From Amanita rubescens (Eukaryota > Basidiomycota > Agaricomycetes > Agaricales > Amanitaceae): a stretch of DNA of 64,000 bases. Under the pieces are notes generated by a model, which worked only from the letters and a program-made list of their open reading frames with translations, made no database searches and had not been told where the DNA came from. Within the stretch, counting starts at the first letter, position 1, and each line of letters opens with the position of its first letter. The stretch spans positions 434,001-498,000 of the forward strand of contig WION01000015.1 of assembly GCA_015039365.1 (NCBI GenBank), read 5' to 3'. Positions 33,379-45,600 of this stretch are shown piece by piece. Made by a program: the position numbers and the translations under genes.

Positions 33379-34392
33379 TGAAACAACGCAAGAGAGGCTG
33401 ACTTGGGGTGCAGCCTCCGAGATGTTTGCTCCTCCAAACTGGACAAAACCCAGTGATCATCAGTGATCATCAGTAGTCACTGGTGTTTATTTCCATTCTT
33501 GATTATCCATGAAGAATTGTCATGATCATTGGTGATCATTGGTGATCATTAATGAATTGTGATGATCCTTAATGAATTGTTGTGAACATCAGTTATCAGA
33601 TTTTGCCATATCTTGTTACTTTACTTGTTGTTGATGGTGAACAATGGTGAACACTCATTAAAAGCAATTTCTGTGCAATTTTAACCAGTCACAGTTCATC
33701 ATAACTTATTCATGATCACCAGTGGTTCACCTGTGATCATCCATGATCTTAGCATTGCTATGACAAGTTTCACTCTCTCAAACTGGAAAAAATCCAGTGA
33801 TCGTCTGTGGTCAATGATGTTCATTTCCATTCTTGATGATCCATGAATAATTGCCACAATCGATGTCAATGGCCTGAAAGTATGCTACTACATGATTGTT
33901 CATGAGAGCCCAAGTCAAAGGGGGGAAAAGCAATCAAGAGGGATCATCATGAATCACTCCCATTCATGATGATTCATCACAGTTCATCATGATACATCAT
34001 GATCGTGCATGATCATCAATGATCATCATGTTTCATTGCCATTTTTGGCAATGGAATGGGTTTTGTCCAATTTCGCGGCACATAGAGATGCGATGCGGCC
34101 GGTGAGTTCGGCAGCACCGAAAGGTGCTCGTCCGAGCTCGGTCGCACTCGTTGAGCTCGGAAAGTAGATGCGCAGTGCGGGGGAGAAGAAGATATATAAA
34201 ATCAACTAACTACGACATAATATACTACATGCCTCGTGCGCTACATGTGTAATACGGTCCGAAACGTATCCGATACCGAGTCTCGGAGCTTCGGAACGTG
34301 GCTCCGAGGTCGAGGGTTCGAGCCGAAGGTGCGGTGAGGGTTTCGGAGGGTTTCAGTGTCGGTTCCAGCATAGCCGGAATCGACACGTTACA
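33379..34392 (-). repeat. Right LTR, interrupted by a TIR element
   Basis: 33379-33424 and 34091-34392 together equal the left LTR; 33425-34084 is the inserted TIR element with a GAGATG duplication. Confidence 0.85.
33425..34084. mobile_element. 660-bp MITE-like TIR element inside the right LTR
   Basis: Imperfect terminal inverted repeats of about 28 bp share the core TTGGACAAAACCCA. GAGATG is repeated on each side (33419-33424, 34085-34090). The interior is AT-rich with many GATCATCA/TGATGATC units and an internal second copy of the left end near 33770. No coding frame. The superfamily cannot be assigned. Confidence 0.85.
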
Positions 34393-34987
34393 CCGTTACA
34401 CTCAACTCCGCTTTCAACCTCCAGTAGAGTATAGGTTTACCGAGGCTAGCGTTCCATTTGATGTTCATGTTCTAATTCACTCTACTCATTTGCTTCCCAG
34501 CAGTATTCCATCTATCACATGAATTTGACCCATCACTATCGCAAATACGGACTGAATTGCTACCTCTCCTCCAACGACACTCGCTTTCAAACAGTTTTCT
34601 GCACGCTTTGTACCTGATTTCAGTTTGTATTCCCACAGTACATATCATAATACAGTGATTTTCGTGTGGCATTGATAAGTGTGAACCATTGAAAAAGAAG
34701 AAAAACCACTCAAGAGAGCGGTCAAAGCGCCTTCAGAGCCGTTAAATCGGGCGGGCTGCGTGTGGGTAATAACAGGGGCACGGAAGGCACGATGGCGATG
34801 TAGGCTCAGCCGGGTTGAGATTGATGACGGATGTGTAAGTGATGCGAAGAGAAAGGTCGGAGAGGTGGTCGGATAGTGTCGACATTTTCTTGGACCATTC
34901 CGTTCCGATTTCCCAGTTAGCCACGATTCCCGCCGTAGTTCGAGGATCGCATTCAACGAATCGCGAAACTGCAGCCTGTGTTATTGA
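34393..34987. other. 0.6 kb without a supported gene
   Basis: A minus-strand frame at 34742-35008 (RFVECDPRTTAGIVANWEIG) looks protein-like but has no family match I can name and no supported exon borders. Confidence 0.4.
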
Positions 34988-35450
34988 TCGTCCGTGACCG
35001 GGGACCAAACGTGCTCCAACGACCCGTCATCTTCGAGACTTCGACCAATTGTTTGCTCCCCATGCTTGTTCAATCCGTCGTCACTGCTTATGACCATATT
35101 GAGGGCCAAAGTGGTAGATAAGACGTGGAGCGAACATTCAGTCATTGTAACCCATTCAATTAGTCATCATCTGTGTCCCAACACGAACCCCCGTATCTAA
35201 TCCAAAATCGGCAGCCTATGCGTCAACTTCATACGTTTTCTCCAAGTCTAGATCAGAGAAGACGTCTCCACGAGTTATTCCCCGCTCTGCAACGAGAGAG
35301 CCGCAGCTTCGTTCGGGCATTCGAGGGAACTGCTTCCGCTTGGGCGGGAACGGAACTATATCGATATATGCTTCTGACGCTCTGCTCCGTCAGGCGACTA
35401 TGCTTAATAATACGGCCCAACCTCATTGAGGTCATATGGGAAGGAAAAGG
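34988..35450 (-). pseudogene. Decayed SDR copy B
   Basis: Close duplicate of SDR copy A at 7.59-8.06 kb (long identical runs, for example around 35050-35130 versus 7650-7730), with the same broken SDR exon traces. The duplicated block continues to about 35840 (8452 in the first copy), with small deletions. It is a dispersed segmental duplication of about 0.85 kb. Confidence 0.7.
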
Positions 35451-38400
35451 ATGCGTGCCGGGCCTCGTCACGTAGGCAGGAGAGTTTGATCAAAACCTAG
35501 TGGTTCTCAGAGGACGGAAGTATTGACGGGCCGCGATGCAGTAGCTGGATGTTGGCGGTGAGTAAGAACCATTAATTCGACGTAGCCGGCGAACCAATTT
35601 TCAGTCTCCTATATCCATTCCCTCAGCACGTTCGCAGAGATAAAGCACGTTCAACCAGGATCAATTGCGAGCCTTCTAAAGGGCAACAACTGCTGTGCGA
35701 CAGTGGTGAGGAATTAGCATACGCGTCCTGCAGAGACCATCCCAAACGCACCTATCAAGAGGCCGAACGGCGTGTGTGAAGATATATGCCCTAAAAAAGC
35801 GGCTCCTCCAAGAACTGCGTATCTTAGTCCTCGGAAGCCAGGGGTGGATTTGAGGGAGAGGTTGCCATACGCCGTAACTCTTTTCAAGTGTTCTAATCCG
35901 TTAGCACCAGAATCCTCTCAGCGCTGCTGACTTTGATTGTTCTCGCGATGATAATGTACTTGTCGAAGTAGAGGGGAGAAATGAACATCGCATCAGGTGT
36001 TGCCCCGGTTGGCAAGGGGGATTGGAGGGTTGAACAGATTTCTTGCTCCCAGCTTCAACACTTCGAATGATGCAAGGTTCCAACCTGAGTGACGATGGCT
36101 TTCTTAGAATGACTTATCAAAACACGAGATCGTATTTTCTAGTACGAATCTAAGTTGAGAAGCGGAAAAACGCGCATATAGTCTCACCTGTACGTCCAAA
36201 GCGGAAAATCCCGTTTTGGAGCCGGCTGGAAGTTAAGTATAGGTGCTAGCGTGGCTAGAACAAGACGAGAAGAAGGTGGTGGTCCTGCATTAGATGAGCC
36301 GTTCCTCCATCTTCACGCTGTTGAGCAGAGTCGAAAGAGCGAGATGTTGTTGGGGCAGGGGTAGCCACGCCTACTTCAACGCTTCCTCGAAATCCGCATA
36401 GAACCCTTGAGGAGAGGACCGTAGTATGTTCCTCGTACGACAAAGGCATACAGCTGATCATCCAATGCGCTACAAAGAGGATCCGGCAAATGGTGGGGGC
36501 ATAGGTAGCTTGAATGAGTGGAGGGACTTGGTACGGATTGCGGGCGTCGGCAGCGAAGGGGAACGGCAGTGAGGAATGTGATGAAGTTGGCTGGGAGTGG
36601 TGAGGGACGTCAGCAGTAAATGATAGCAGTGGGAGATAACACTCACTGTCAAAGCCGATGCCACATCCCAGAGCGAGAGCAGTGAGAGCAGGAGTGGCCA
36701 GAGCAGACGTCGCCAGAGCGTGAGTCGTCAAAGCGTTGTTCCGAGGCCTGAAAGGACTCGGTATCTTGCTGACGCGGCTTTGTCCGGTCAATGAACCGGG
36801 AAAACGCGAGACACGCCCAGACGCGAGACATACCCACGGGAGCACGGGCCGCCGGCTCCATTCGGTAAAATGAGACCCGACGCACTCCTGCTCACTATGC
36901 CACGTCTCTTGCTTGGTTTACATCCACCCGTGAAAGGACTCCCTCGCCAATCCGTTCGATCGCGCTGACCAACTGTGTTCCACGGTCAGCTTGCCTCAAT
37001 CATACCCTCCGCACGGTCTTTTTTGGGATTAGGATGCGGCAAATCCCGACTCGCGGCACATGTCCCGCTCAAGCACCATGCCAAATCCTGCCCCGCGTTT
37101 TTTACAACAACGCGAAAGGCTCGACACCTGCCTGTGACCCCTCTACACCTCTCCATACCCAATCCCACCCACAGGTACCTCTTCCAACCACCCATTTACA
37201 CCCACCTGCGACCTCTTACTATGTGCTTAGCTTGTTTCCAAAAAAGGAGAGGCTCGCTGGCGAACGTCTCCTTTTTGGGACATCTCCTTTCAACATTGTC
37301 CGCCCATGTCCAACCATTTACACGACATCTCCTTTTTTTGGGGGGAGAAACATACCAACATCGTCCGTCGATGTGCCTCTTCCGAGCACGTGGAACCCTT
37401 TACACCCACCCGTTATCCCTCTACACCCTGGATCTTTTTCGCTATATGATGCTCTTAACGGGAGCGATATTAAGCGGATCTACTGCCCTTCAGGCTTTCG
37501 CAAGGGTCCAATACGACGATTCAGATCTGGATAGCAGCTATTGTTCAAACCTTTTTGGCCACCTTCGCATACGCTCAATCTGACCGCGAACAAACGACGT
37601 TCTGGATCCCGGGGATGGTTATCCTGGTCAAACAGAAATAAAACGCGTGGATATGTTTGTTCGGATTGGAACGAAAAGAGTTATTCAGCTCATTAGTACT
37701 GAACGCGATCCCGTTTTCGCTGTTTTACAATTTCACTACAGTAAGTCATTTGTGTGATATTACCTGAGCATTTTTAACAGCTTGCGTCATGAATATAATC
37801 ACTCACGGCGTATGCGTTATTTCCATTTACAACCTTCTGCGAACGGAAAACACTTGTTTGTGGAACAACAACGAACAAATTTATTTCTGCACTTGAGAAA
37901 TATGAGGAGCGTGGATGGAAGACACTTTCACACGTAATAGTCAACTCACTGTTTAAGGTACTAACGACAGAACTTCTTCTCAAGAATAGGAGAATTGGTG
38001 ACGATCATTGCTGGTCTCAACAGTTGTTTCCTATGATCAACGTTCCTGACTTGGACCTTTCAATTCAATTCAATTTCAAATGAAAGATTACCTTTCAGAA
38101 AAAGATGACGTTTTACGGGGTCTTGCGAAACCTATCGTTTGGGTCTTCACTGGTAGGTTGAACGTCATAGAGGATTAAATGATTTTGTTTGTAGTACTTG
38201 ACGAAAAAAAAAGCTTGCATCACACCTTCGCATATTCTTTTTCAATGAGGAAAAAGCAACGACAAAAGCACCACTTACCACACTCCTCGACTGTCCCATC
38301 TTCTCAACGTCAATGCAACTGCGCGGGATTCTTCTCGTCATCGCCATCTCCTTCGCACTCGTCGCCAACTCGATCTTCACACCCTCTTCCATCCCTCTAT

Positions 38401-38726
38401 AAACCCGCTCAGCACTTTCAATATACTTACCGCTCGCAAGCACTTTTAACTGTGAGAAAGGTGGACCCCATGGTAGCGACTAACGGACGCTGTATCAACC
38501 AGATTCACGCAGATTGTACTTTTGCTACGCGCGCAATTCTATTGTATGGTTTCATGATGGCATGATCACTGGAGTTAATATGTCAATGGTTAATAAACAA
38601 TGATGTCAACTTGCAGAAATGCAGGAACAAAGTATGGCCTCGGACCTTGCCAGCGCGATGCGGTGGCCCACTCCTCAAGTTTGGCCGAGCGTTAAGCGGC
38701 CCGAGCGGAAATGGCCGAAAACCTCA
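35451..38726. other. 3.3 kb with no supported gene
   Basis: 35451-35840 is the rest of the duplicated block. Beyond it I see only short frames. The longest (36255-36845 minus, 36975-37583 plus) lack ATG starts or domains. A GTGAGT-like donor near 36645 (minus) may be a trace of a decayed gene. An imperfect repeat with GACATCTCCTTTTTTGG-like sequence lies near 37260-37340. Confidence 0.45.
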
Positions 38727-39050
38727 TCCTACCGCTACGCCAGTCTCGTCAATCCTTGAAGGCAGTGTAACCGAAGGCCGCGCCACCATCCGGTTAAGAC
38801 GCCACATCCATGACTATCTGAAGTTCAGCGGAAAGGCGACTCGGGAGTCGGGCGCAGACTGAACGCAGTATACCTTTGGTAGGGAGAATAAATCTGGACA
38901 CGTTAAATATTGAGATTACTGAGCAGAATAATGCACTTAACCAGTTGCGGCTTTCTGGGTCGCCTTCTGATTCCTGAAGCGGACGAACGCGAAGTTGAAG
39001 AGTTGAAGAAAACATGCGGTTTTGACTGGAACTCTTGTTTCCGCGAAAAC
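38727..39050 (+). pseudogene. HTS1 5'-end fragment
   Basis: Aligns with 54390-54700 of HTS1: the presequence region (CATCCTACCGCTACGCCAGT), the AAGTTCAGCGGAA junction before the second ATG, TCTGGACACGTTA, and CAGTTGCGGCTTTCTGG, ending near GTTTTGACTGG. The frame is destroyed by indels and the second ATG is lost. It includes the region upstream of the coding start codon, so it was not derived from a short mRNA only. Confidence 0.8.
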
Positions 39051-39484
39051 CGCGCAGAAACCTTGTTCTTCCTCGCTGTTCCGCTTTCCATCTTCACGCG
39101 CTCCCAAAAACGCAACCCACTATTTCATCAAGCAACAATCGAAACGTTTGAGCCATGCTGCCACTTCATCAGCCCTGCATCAGTCGGAGTTTTCTGATGT
39201 ACAGTGTTATGACTCTCCGGCACGCTTGAGACCGCACCTCCCATAGTAGTCACTACTTTGCGTTCCGGCTCATTTCAACGCGAAATAAGATCGAGTCATC
39301 GACGCAGGCCAAGTTTCTCGTCACGTTCAATTCGGGTTTTGGTTGCCTGACAACGGATGGCGTCTCTACATCAGGTTACAACCATTTATCTATCTGATAT
39401 GATGTGTCGCCATGTCTCCTGGCAAGCTGTATCAAGCGTCGTGATTACCGAAGGTACTTGTAATGCGCATGCTCAGCACCGAAC

Positions 39485-39492
39485 GTATAAAA
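39485..39492 (+). promoter_or_regulatory. TATA box of secreted protein B
   Basis: GTATAAAA lies about 115 bp upstream of the ATG at 39605, mirrored by CATATAA at the same distance in the paralogue A promoter. The surrounding 250 bp are also similar between the two genes. Confidence 0.55.
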
Positions 39493-39604
39493 TCTATCGC
39501 TTCTATGCCATCCCTTAGAGCTGGCCTCCGCTACCTGGAAATTCCACACGGCACTTTTATTTTCTATCCTCCCCTTCCGAACATTGTATAGCACGTTCCT
39601 AAGC

Positions 39605-42600
39605 ATGTTGTTCTCGTACACTCTGATTTTCTTTCTCTTTACCACATTTGTGTCCGCGGCTCCGACTACGACACCAGTATTATCAAAAAGGGCGTCCTCC
39701 GTGCTCGAGGAAAATAAAGGATTGCTCACATTCGACGGTGGTTTGTGGATCCCAACGGTCAGTAGATTTTTCAAAACTTTTCATATGTGCGCTTGACATA
39801 CTTGACAGAAACCGGTGGTAATTATCGGTATTTTTTATCCACATCCGTATTTACCTCACACACTTTGTGTTATGTTTGTTCGTTCACTGATAAGTCAAGC
39901 CTATCAGGTACCGTAGGTTCCTCAAGGGAGTTCCGGCACTTAAGAACGTTCAAAGTATAAGAGTGTTATCGGATAAGTCCTCAAGGGAACTTAGACGATA
40001 ACGAGACAGATTTTGACTGTTAAAACTAGACTGAGGTCTAGTCGTATATTTGCGTGATTTATATAGTACAAAGTACATACGCAAATATGGTAAGTATATA
40101 CACATGTGATAATGAAAACGGTTACATGTGATAATGAAACGGTTAACATGTGAAAACGACATACATGTGATAAAAGTAATTGGCATATGATAAACGAGGA
40201 ATGTTCCGGAAGGAATGCATATGCAAATAATGAAATAGGAGGAATGACATAGATGATAAAATAAGAAAAGATAGGCCATGACGTACGTTTGTAACATAGC
40301 CCTTCTCCTACATACGAAGTCCAATATTCACCGAATATTGAAATAATTTGTGACTATGTGTCACGGTTGTGTTCGGCGTCGCTATCATAGGTGTAAGAGT
40401 CTTCGTTTCCTTGCCAAGGGTGACGACGGCGACGGCGGTTATCGGTAAGACGTTCTTGAAGAGTTGGTCGTTCTTCTCGTGTATTCGAGGCGGTCATAGT
40501 GGCGACATGTCGTGTCGACTGTCCTCGTGTGGATTGGCCTCGACGGTTTCCAAGGTTTCGTCGTGATGGTGGAGGTCCAGTAGTAGTAGTAGTGAAGCGG
40601 TTGCCTGGAGGACGAGTATTTGTCCCTCGTCGTCTTCTTTCGATAAGCGGGGAAGGTTCGCCTTGTTCGAGTTGGGCGGAATCGATAGTAGTAGCGGGCG
40701 AAGCGGTAGAGATTCGTCTTTCAGGGATTTGTTCAAACGGGGTGGGCAGCGATGATTGTGTCATAGCGTCTGGATAAGTGGGAGGCGGGGTTTCCTCATG
40801 CACCGGTCCTCGGCGTATTTCTCGTCGTCGATGGTGTTCGGTAGTGTGATGCGGGGCTCCGCACATGTAACAACCTTGAGTTCCAGGGATGTCTTCTCCC
40901 TCAAAGGCTAGGTTATTCGGTTCGAATGATACCAGTCGTTCGGCTGAGGGATCAGGTCCGTGCAGGTGAAAGATGGTACGACGTGTCGGGTTTTCAAGGA
41001 TAGGGACATCGCGTCCTTCAATTGTATGTCCTGTTTGAAGTGCGATGACGGCGGCGTCTTGGTATTCGTTACTGGCATTGGGTCTGTTAGGGTTACGATC
41101 GTGCCTCCACACGAGATTGTTAATCGTCGTTTGTAGTTGTCGTAATATAGTTATGTCCCAACCATCAGGGGTCATCATCGGGTTGAGTCGGTCACTAAGG
41201 GTTCGAATTCGTTCGAACGTGGCATTGACGGGAGTGCGGGGAAATACAGGGCGTCCGTGCATCCAGGCCATGCCAGTGTCTAAAGCGGGTTGTCGTGTCG
41301 GTTGGATGAAATGGTGACGATGTCCGGCGGTGGTAAGACGGGTTGCTTCTTCGAGGTATACGTCTCCTCGTAGATCACAAAACCAATGAATATTATTCCA
41401 GATCATCAAAGTGATCCAGCGGTTGTGTTGTGGTTCTCGGAACCGACGGGTGAGATTAATGATGACGTTGACGAGGGCCATCAGATCAGGGCGAACATAT
41501 CTATTCAAGATGAACAGATAGTTGTTGGCAAAGGTCCAGGACGTGAACAATGTCCAGATTCTGTAAAAGGCTCGTCGTATTATCGGATCGACGAAGGAAG
41601 GGATGGCGTAATGCGTCAAGATGACGTTTATGGTGGGAATGTCGGGTGCGGGTACGTTAAAGTTGTCGTCATTGACAGAGGCGTGCTGGAAATAGAACCT
41701 AGGAATAGGTCCTTCGGCAGGGAGTCTAGGTACTGGGCTCATGGATCGAGCGTGGGTTTCCCTCATTAAATCCAACGGGGTGTAAAGGGGCCTTGGCGAT
41801 GGAGTGTCTTCTGGGAAGACAATAGGGATCGAGATGGGATTGACGAGTCTTTCATTGATCTCGTCGTCGGTGATGGCGTTAGCGGTGACAACATCAAGTT
41901 CGGCGGCGACAGCATTAGCGGCAGCAGAGATGGCGGCAGTGGTTGCAGCATTAGTGGCGGCAATGGTCCTTGCTCTTTCAAGGTAGTTGTTTACGAGTTC
42001 TTCGTCGATGGGAGGAATTCCCATAGTAAAGGCGGTGGTGTTAAACATAAGTAGTCCTTCTCGCATGATCCGGATATCTTCAGGGGTAGTATCGGGACGT
42101 GGTCCGCGTGCGTAGGTGATGACCATTTGGTCTCTGGTGGCGAATACTTGAGCTACCATTTCCTGCATCTCAAGTGACACAGGAGTATTAGGGGGAATAG
42201 CGTTCCCCATATCTGTGACGTTTCGCATTAGTTCTTCTATCGTAGAAGCGTTCGATGATGGGAAGGTATAGGATGAGTCAGAAGATGAAGAATTTTCATT
42301 TCGGGGTACGAATTCCTCGTCAGAAGGAATTATAGGGAACCATTCTGTGCCGGTGGATATATAATGTAACATACAGGTAGGAGGAGGAATTGGCAATGGC
42401 GTGGGCGATTCCTCTCTGGTCGGAGGGATGGTTTCCTCGACGACCGTTGAAGTGGCTGGAGTAGCAGCGGCGGATAGGTTATCAATGGGGGAGGACATGG
42501 TTTCAAGAACGGCGTTTTCGTGATTTACGAGTAGTGGGGATAATTGCTGTAATTCCATGTTGTTCTTTATATTCGTTTAAGGTCTCCTCGGAGTGTTCTA

Positions 42601-45600
42601 AGTTTTCCTCGGTTTCCCATGAATTGTCAGATGTCGGATAACCTTTCCATTTGACTAAAAATTGCCATTGGTTTCCTTTTCTTCGGTGCGAGACAATCGT
42701 CTCGATTTCGTATTCTTCTTTGTTATCTATAAGGTCTGGGGTTGGTCTAGTAAAGTTTGGACCATGTGTTTCGTTTTCATGATAAGGGGTAAAGAGTGAA
42801 ACATGAAAAACGGGGTGAATCTTCCATCTTGGGGGAAGTTCAAGTTTAGCGGTGACAGGTCCTAAGATCTTTTCGATCTTGAACGGTCCTTCTCGTCTAG
42901 GCGAGAATTTTCTTATTTGTCCAGTTTTCAGGTTTCGTGAGTCTAGCCATACCAAGTCTCCTTCTTTAAATGCGGGAGATTTCCCTTTGACACGTTGAGT
43001 CATTAGCTGTCTAGCTAATTCGTGTGCGGCGAGAGCTTCGTCTCGTATTTGTGTTAAGACCTTGAAGCGGTCTTCAGCGGCGGGTACGTTGATTCGCGGG
43101 AATGCTGTGGGGATAGCCACAGGCTCTATTCCAAACATGATTTCAAACGGCGTCATCTTGGTAGATTGATGTATCCGTTGATTGTGCGCGAATTCTGCTA
43201 ATGGCAGGTGATCTTTCCACTGTTTTGGATGATCAACGCAGTATAACCGGAGGTAGGTTTCTAGCTCCTGATTGAGTCGTTCCGATTCTCCGTCAGTTTG
43301 CGGGTGAAAGGCGGTCGACTTTCTATGGTTAATTCCGAAGATCTTACAGATTTCTTCGAAAACTTTAGAGGTAAATTGTGGTCCTCTATCAGAGATGAGG
43401 GTTGTCGGTAACCCGTATCGTTTATAAACATCGTTAATGTAAGAGTTGGCGGTATCCATAGCGGTAAAAGATTTTTTGCATGGTATGAATATTACGCCCT
43501 TTGTTAAGCCTTGATCGACCACGGTCAAAACAGAATCAAAACCGTCGATAATTGGCAGATCTGTGATGAAGTCCATTGAAACTTGTTCGAATGGGCGTGT
43601 GGCGTGGGATTTAATAGGCATCAAACCCGGTGTGATCGGATGTGTATTAACCTTCATTTGTTGACATAAGGCACAGCCTTCGACCCATTTAGATACGGTC
43701 GTTGTCATTCCAGGCCAATAATAGTCGCGGCGGATAAGCTCTAGTGTCTTCAATCGTCCAGGGTGACCCATAACTACGGGGTCGTGATGTGACTTGATTA
43801 TTTCGTTTCGTAATTCTTCGTTTTGAGGAACATAAACGCGTCCTTGATAACGAATGATGTTGTTATCGTTCTTCCAGTCATTAAACTTTGATCGGAGGGG
43901 TAGTTTTCCGTGTTTGAGACCGTCGATTACAACTTTAGCAAATTTATCTTGTGGCAATAATTCGGTGATTTTGTCTGCCCAAGATACATTGATCGCGGCG
44001 ATAACCATGTCATCAGAGATCATGGTTTGTGGGATTTCTTTTGCTTTTGCCTCTTCTTCGTTAATATGGTCAGGGCGTCTCGATAAAGCGTCAGCCTGAA
44101 TAAGTTTTGATCCAGGGACATGTTCTAACTTGATATCGAACTCCGTGATTTCTTGCCACCAGCGTGATTGTCTGGCGGTCATCTTCTGCGGATGTTTGTA
44201 ATATGATAAATTCTTATGGTCGCAGTGGATCATAATCGTATGTGGGCTTCCTTTAAGAAGGTGTCTCCAGGTTTCAAACGCTTTCTTTATTGCTAATAAC
44301 TCGCGATCGTATACTTGATATCTTTGTTCGGTATCGCTTAACCGATGACTGATAAATCCGCATGGGTGCAGTTCTCCATCAGATCCCCGTTGTTTCAGGA
44401 CGGCTCCTACCGCCCAGTTTGACGCATCGGTCTCTAATAAAAACGGTTTCGTTGGATCTGGCATAACTAGAACCGGTTCTTCTAGGAATTTCTCCTTTAA
44501 CGTGTCAAATGCTTTCTGACATTCTGCATCCCATCGGAAGGGAACTGTTTTCTTCGTAAGTTCCGTGAGCGGAGCTACTATTTCGGCGTAATTTCCTATA
44601 AATTTCCTGTAAAAGTTCGCGAACCCTAGAAATGACCGTATTTGTTTAACAGTTTTCGGTTCGGGCCATTTGCTGATTCCAGCGAGTTTCACGGGGTCCA
44701 TCATGATCTTTCCTTCTTTAACGATCATCCCAAGGAATTCGACTTCCTTGGCGATGAATTTACATTTTTCCAGTTTCAGGAACAGATCGTTTTCTTTCAG
44801 CCGTTGCAAGACTTGCTTAGTACGCTCCCTCGTTTCTTCCTCGTTCGCTCCATATATCAACATATCGTCAATATAGACGACTAGCCATCCTTCGGCTATC
44901 ATGTCACGGAAGTATTCGTTCATCATCGTTTGAAATGTTGACGGTGAATTGCATAATCCAAAGAGCATTACAGTAGGTTCGAAGAGACCACGGTTCGTTC
45001 GTGAACGCGGCTTTCCATTCGTCGCCTTTCTTTATTCGCACATTATTGTAACCCCATCGGAGGTCTAACTTGGAGAAGTATTTTGCTTTTCTTAGTTTTA
45101 ATAATAAGTCGGATACTAAAGGAAGGGGATAGGCATTCCGTTTCGTCCAGCTATTGATGTATCGGTAATCTTGGCAGGGTCTCAACTCTCCTTTTTCTTT
45201 TTTTGCAACGTAAAAGAAAGGAGACGCTTGCGGAGATTGTGATGGTCGAATATAACCTTTTTTGAGTTGTTCGTCGACCCATTTATTCATTAGCTGTTCT
45301 TCATGGATTGATAACGGGTAGTTTTTCGCCACTTTAGGTTTAAACCCTTCTTTCAGATCTATCGCATGATCCCATTGTCGTGAGATGGGAAATCGTTCTG
45401 ACGTCTGTTTATCAAAAACTCTTCTCCATTTGTCATATTCAGGGGGTAATTCTACTTTCGTAGATTTATCTTCGTGTTCATGTGCGAGCGCTTGAGACGC
45501 TGATGTTTTCGCTTGGATCCAAAGGTGATCAGTCTCGAGATCTTCGTCTTCATCTGCGTTCAATTCTTCTTCTTTTTGGATATACCGAAGGTACATTTCG

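Larger units (their letters stand above)
31502..34392 (-). mobile_element. Non-autonomous LTR element (no coding sequence)
   Basis: Direct repeats of 348 bp (31502-31849 and 33379-34392, the latter interrupted) with TG...CA ends flank 1.53 kb of GC-rich DNA without gag or pol motifs. CCGT occurs on both outer sides (31498-31501, 34393-34396), a possible 4 bp target duplication. On the minus strand TGGAGCCCACCG follows the right LTR after two bases, a plausible primer-binding site, so minus orientation is preferred. The interior has three copies of a GGCCACCCCCGCTCGGTG motif near 32214, 32269 and 32315. Confidence 0.8.

Noticed and set aside
36975..37583. Long plus-strand open frame (about 200 codons)
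   Set aside because: It opens with GTG, not ATG, has low-complexity His/Pro/Leu composition, overlaps other frames and shows no domain or splice pattern.
40080..40250. Short regularly spaced ACATGTGATAA-like repeats, checked as a possible CRISPR-like array
   Set aside because: They are part of the LTR of Ty3-2, are present in both LTRs, and have no spacer/repeat structure; the genome is eukaryotic.
40354..42558. Envelope-type identity for Ty3-2 ORF3
   Set aside because: There is no signal peptide, no transmembrane segment and no cysteine pattern expected of an envelope protein; the zinc knuckle and Arg-rich tail point to nucleic-acid binding.
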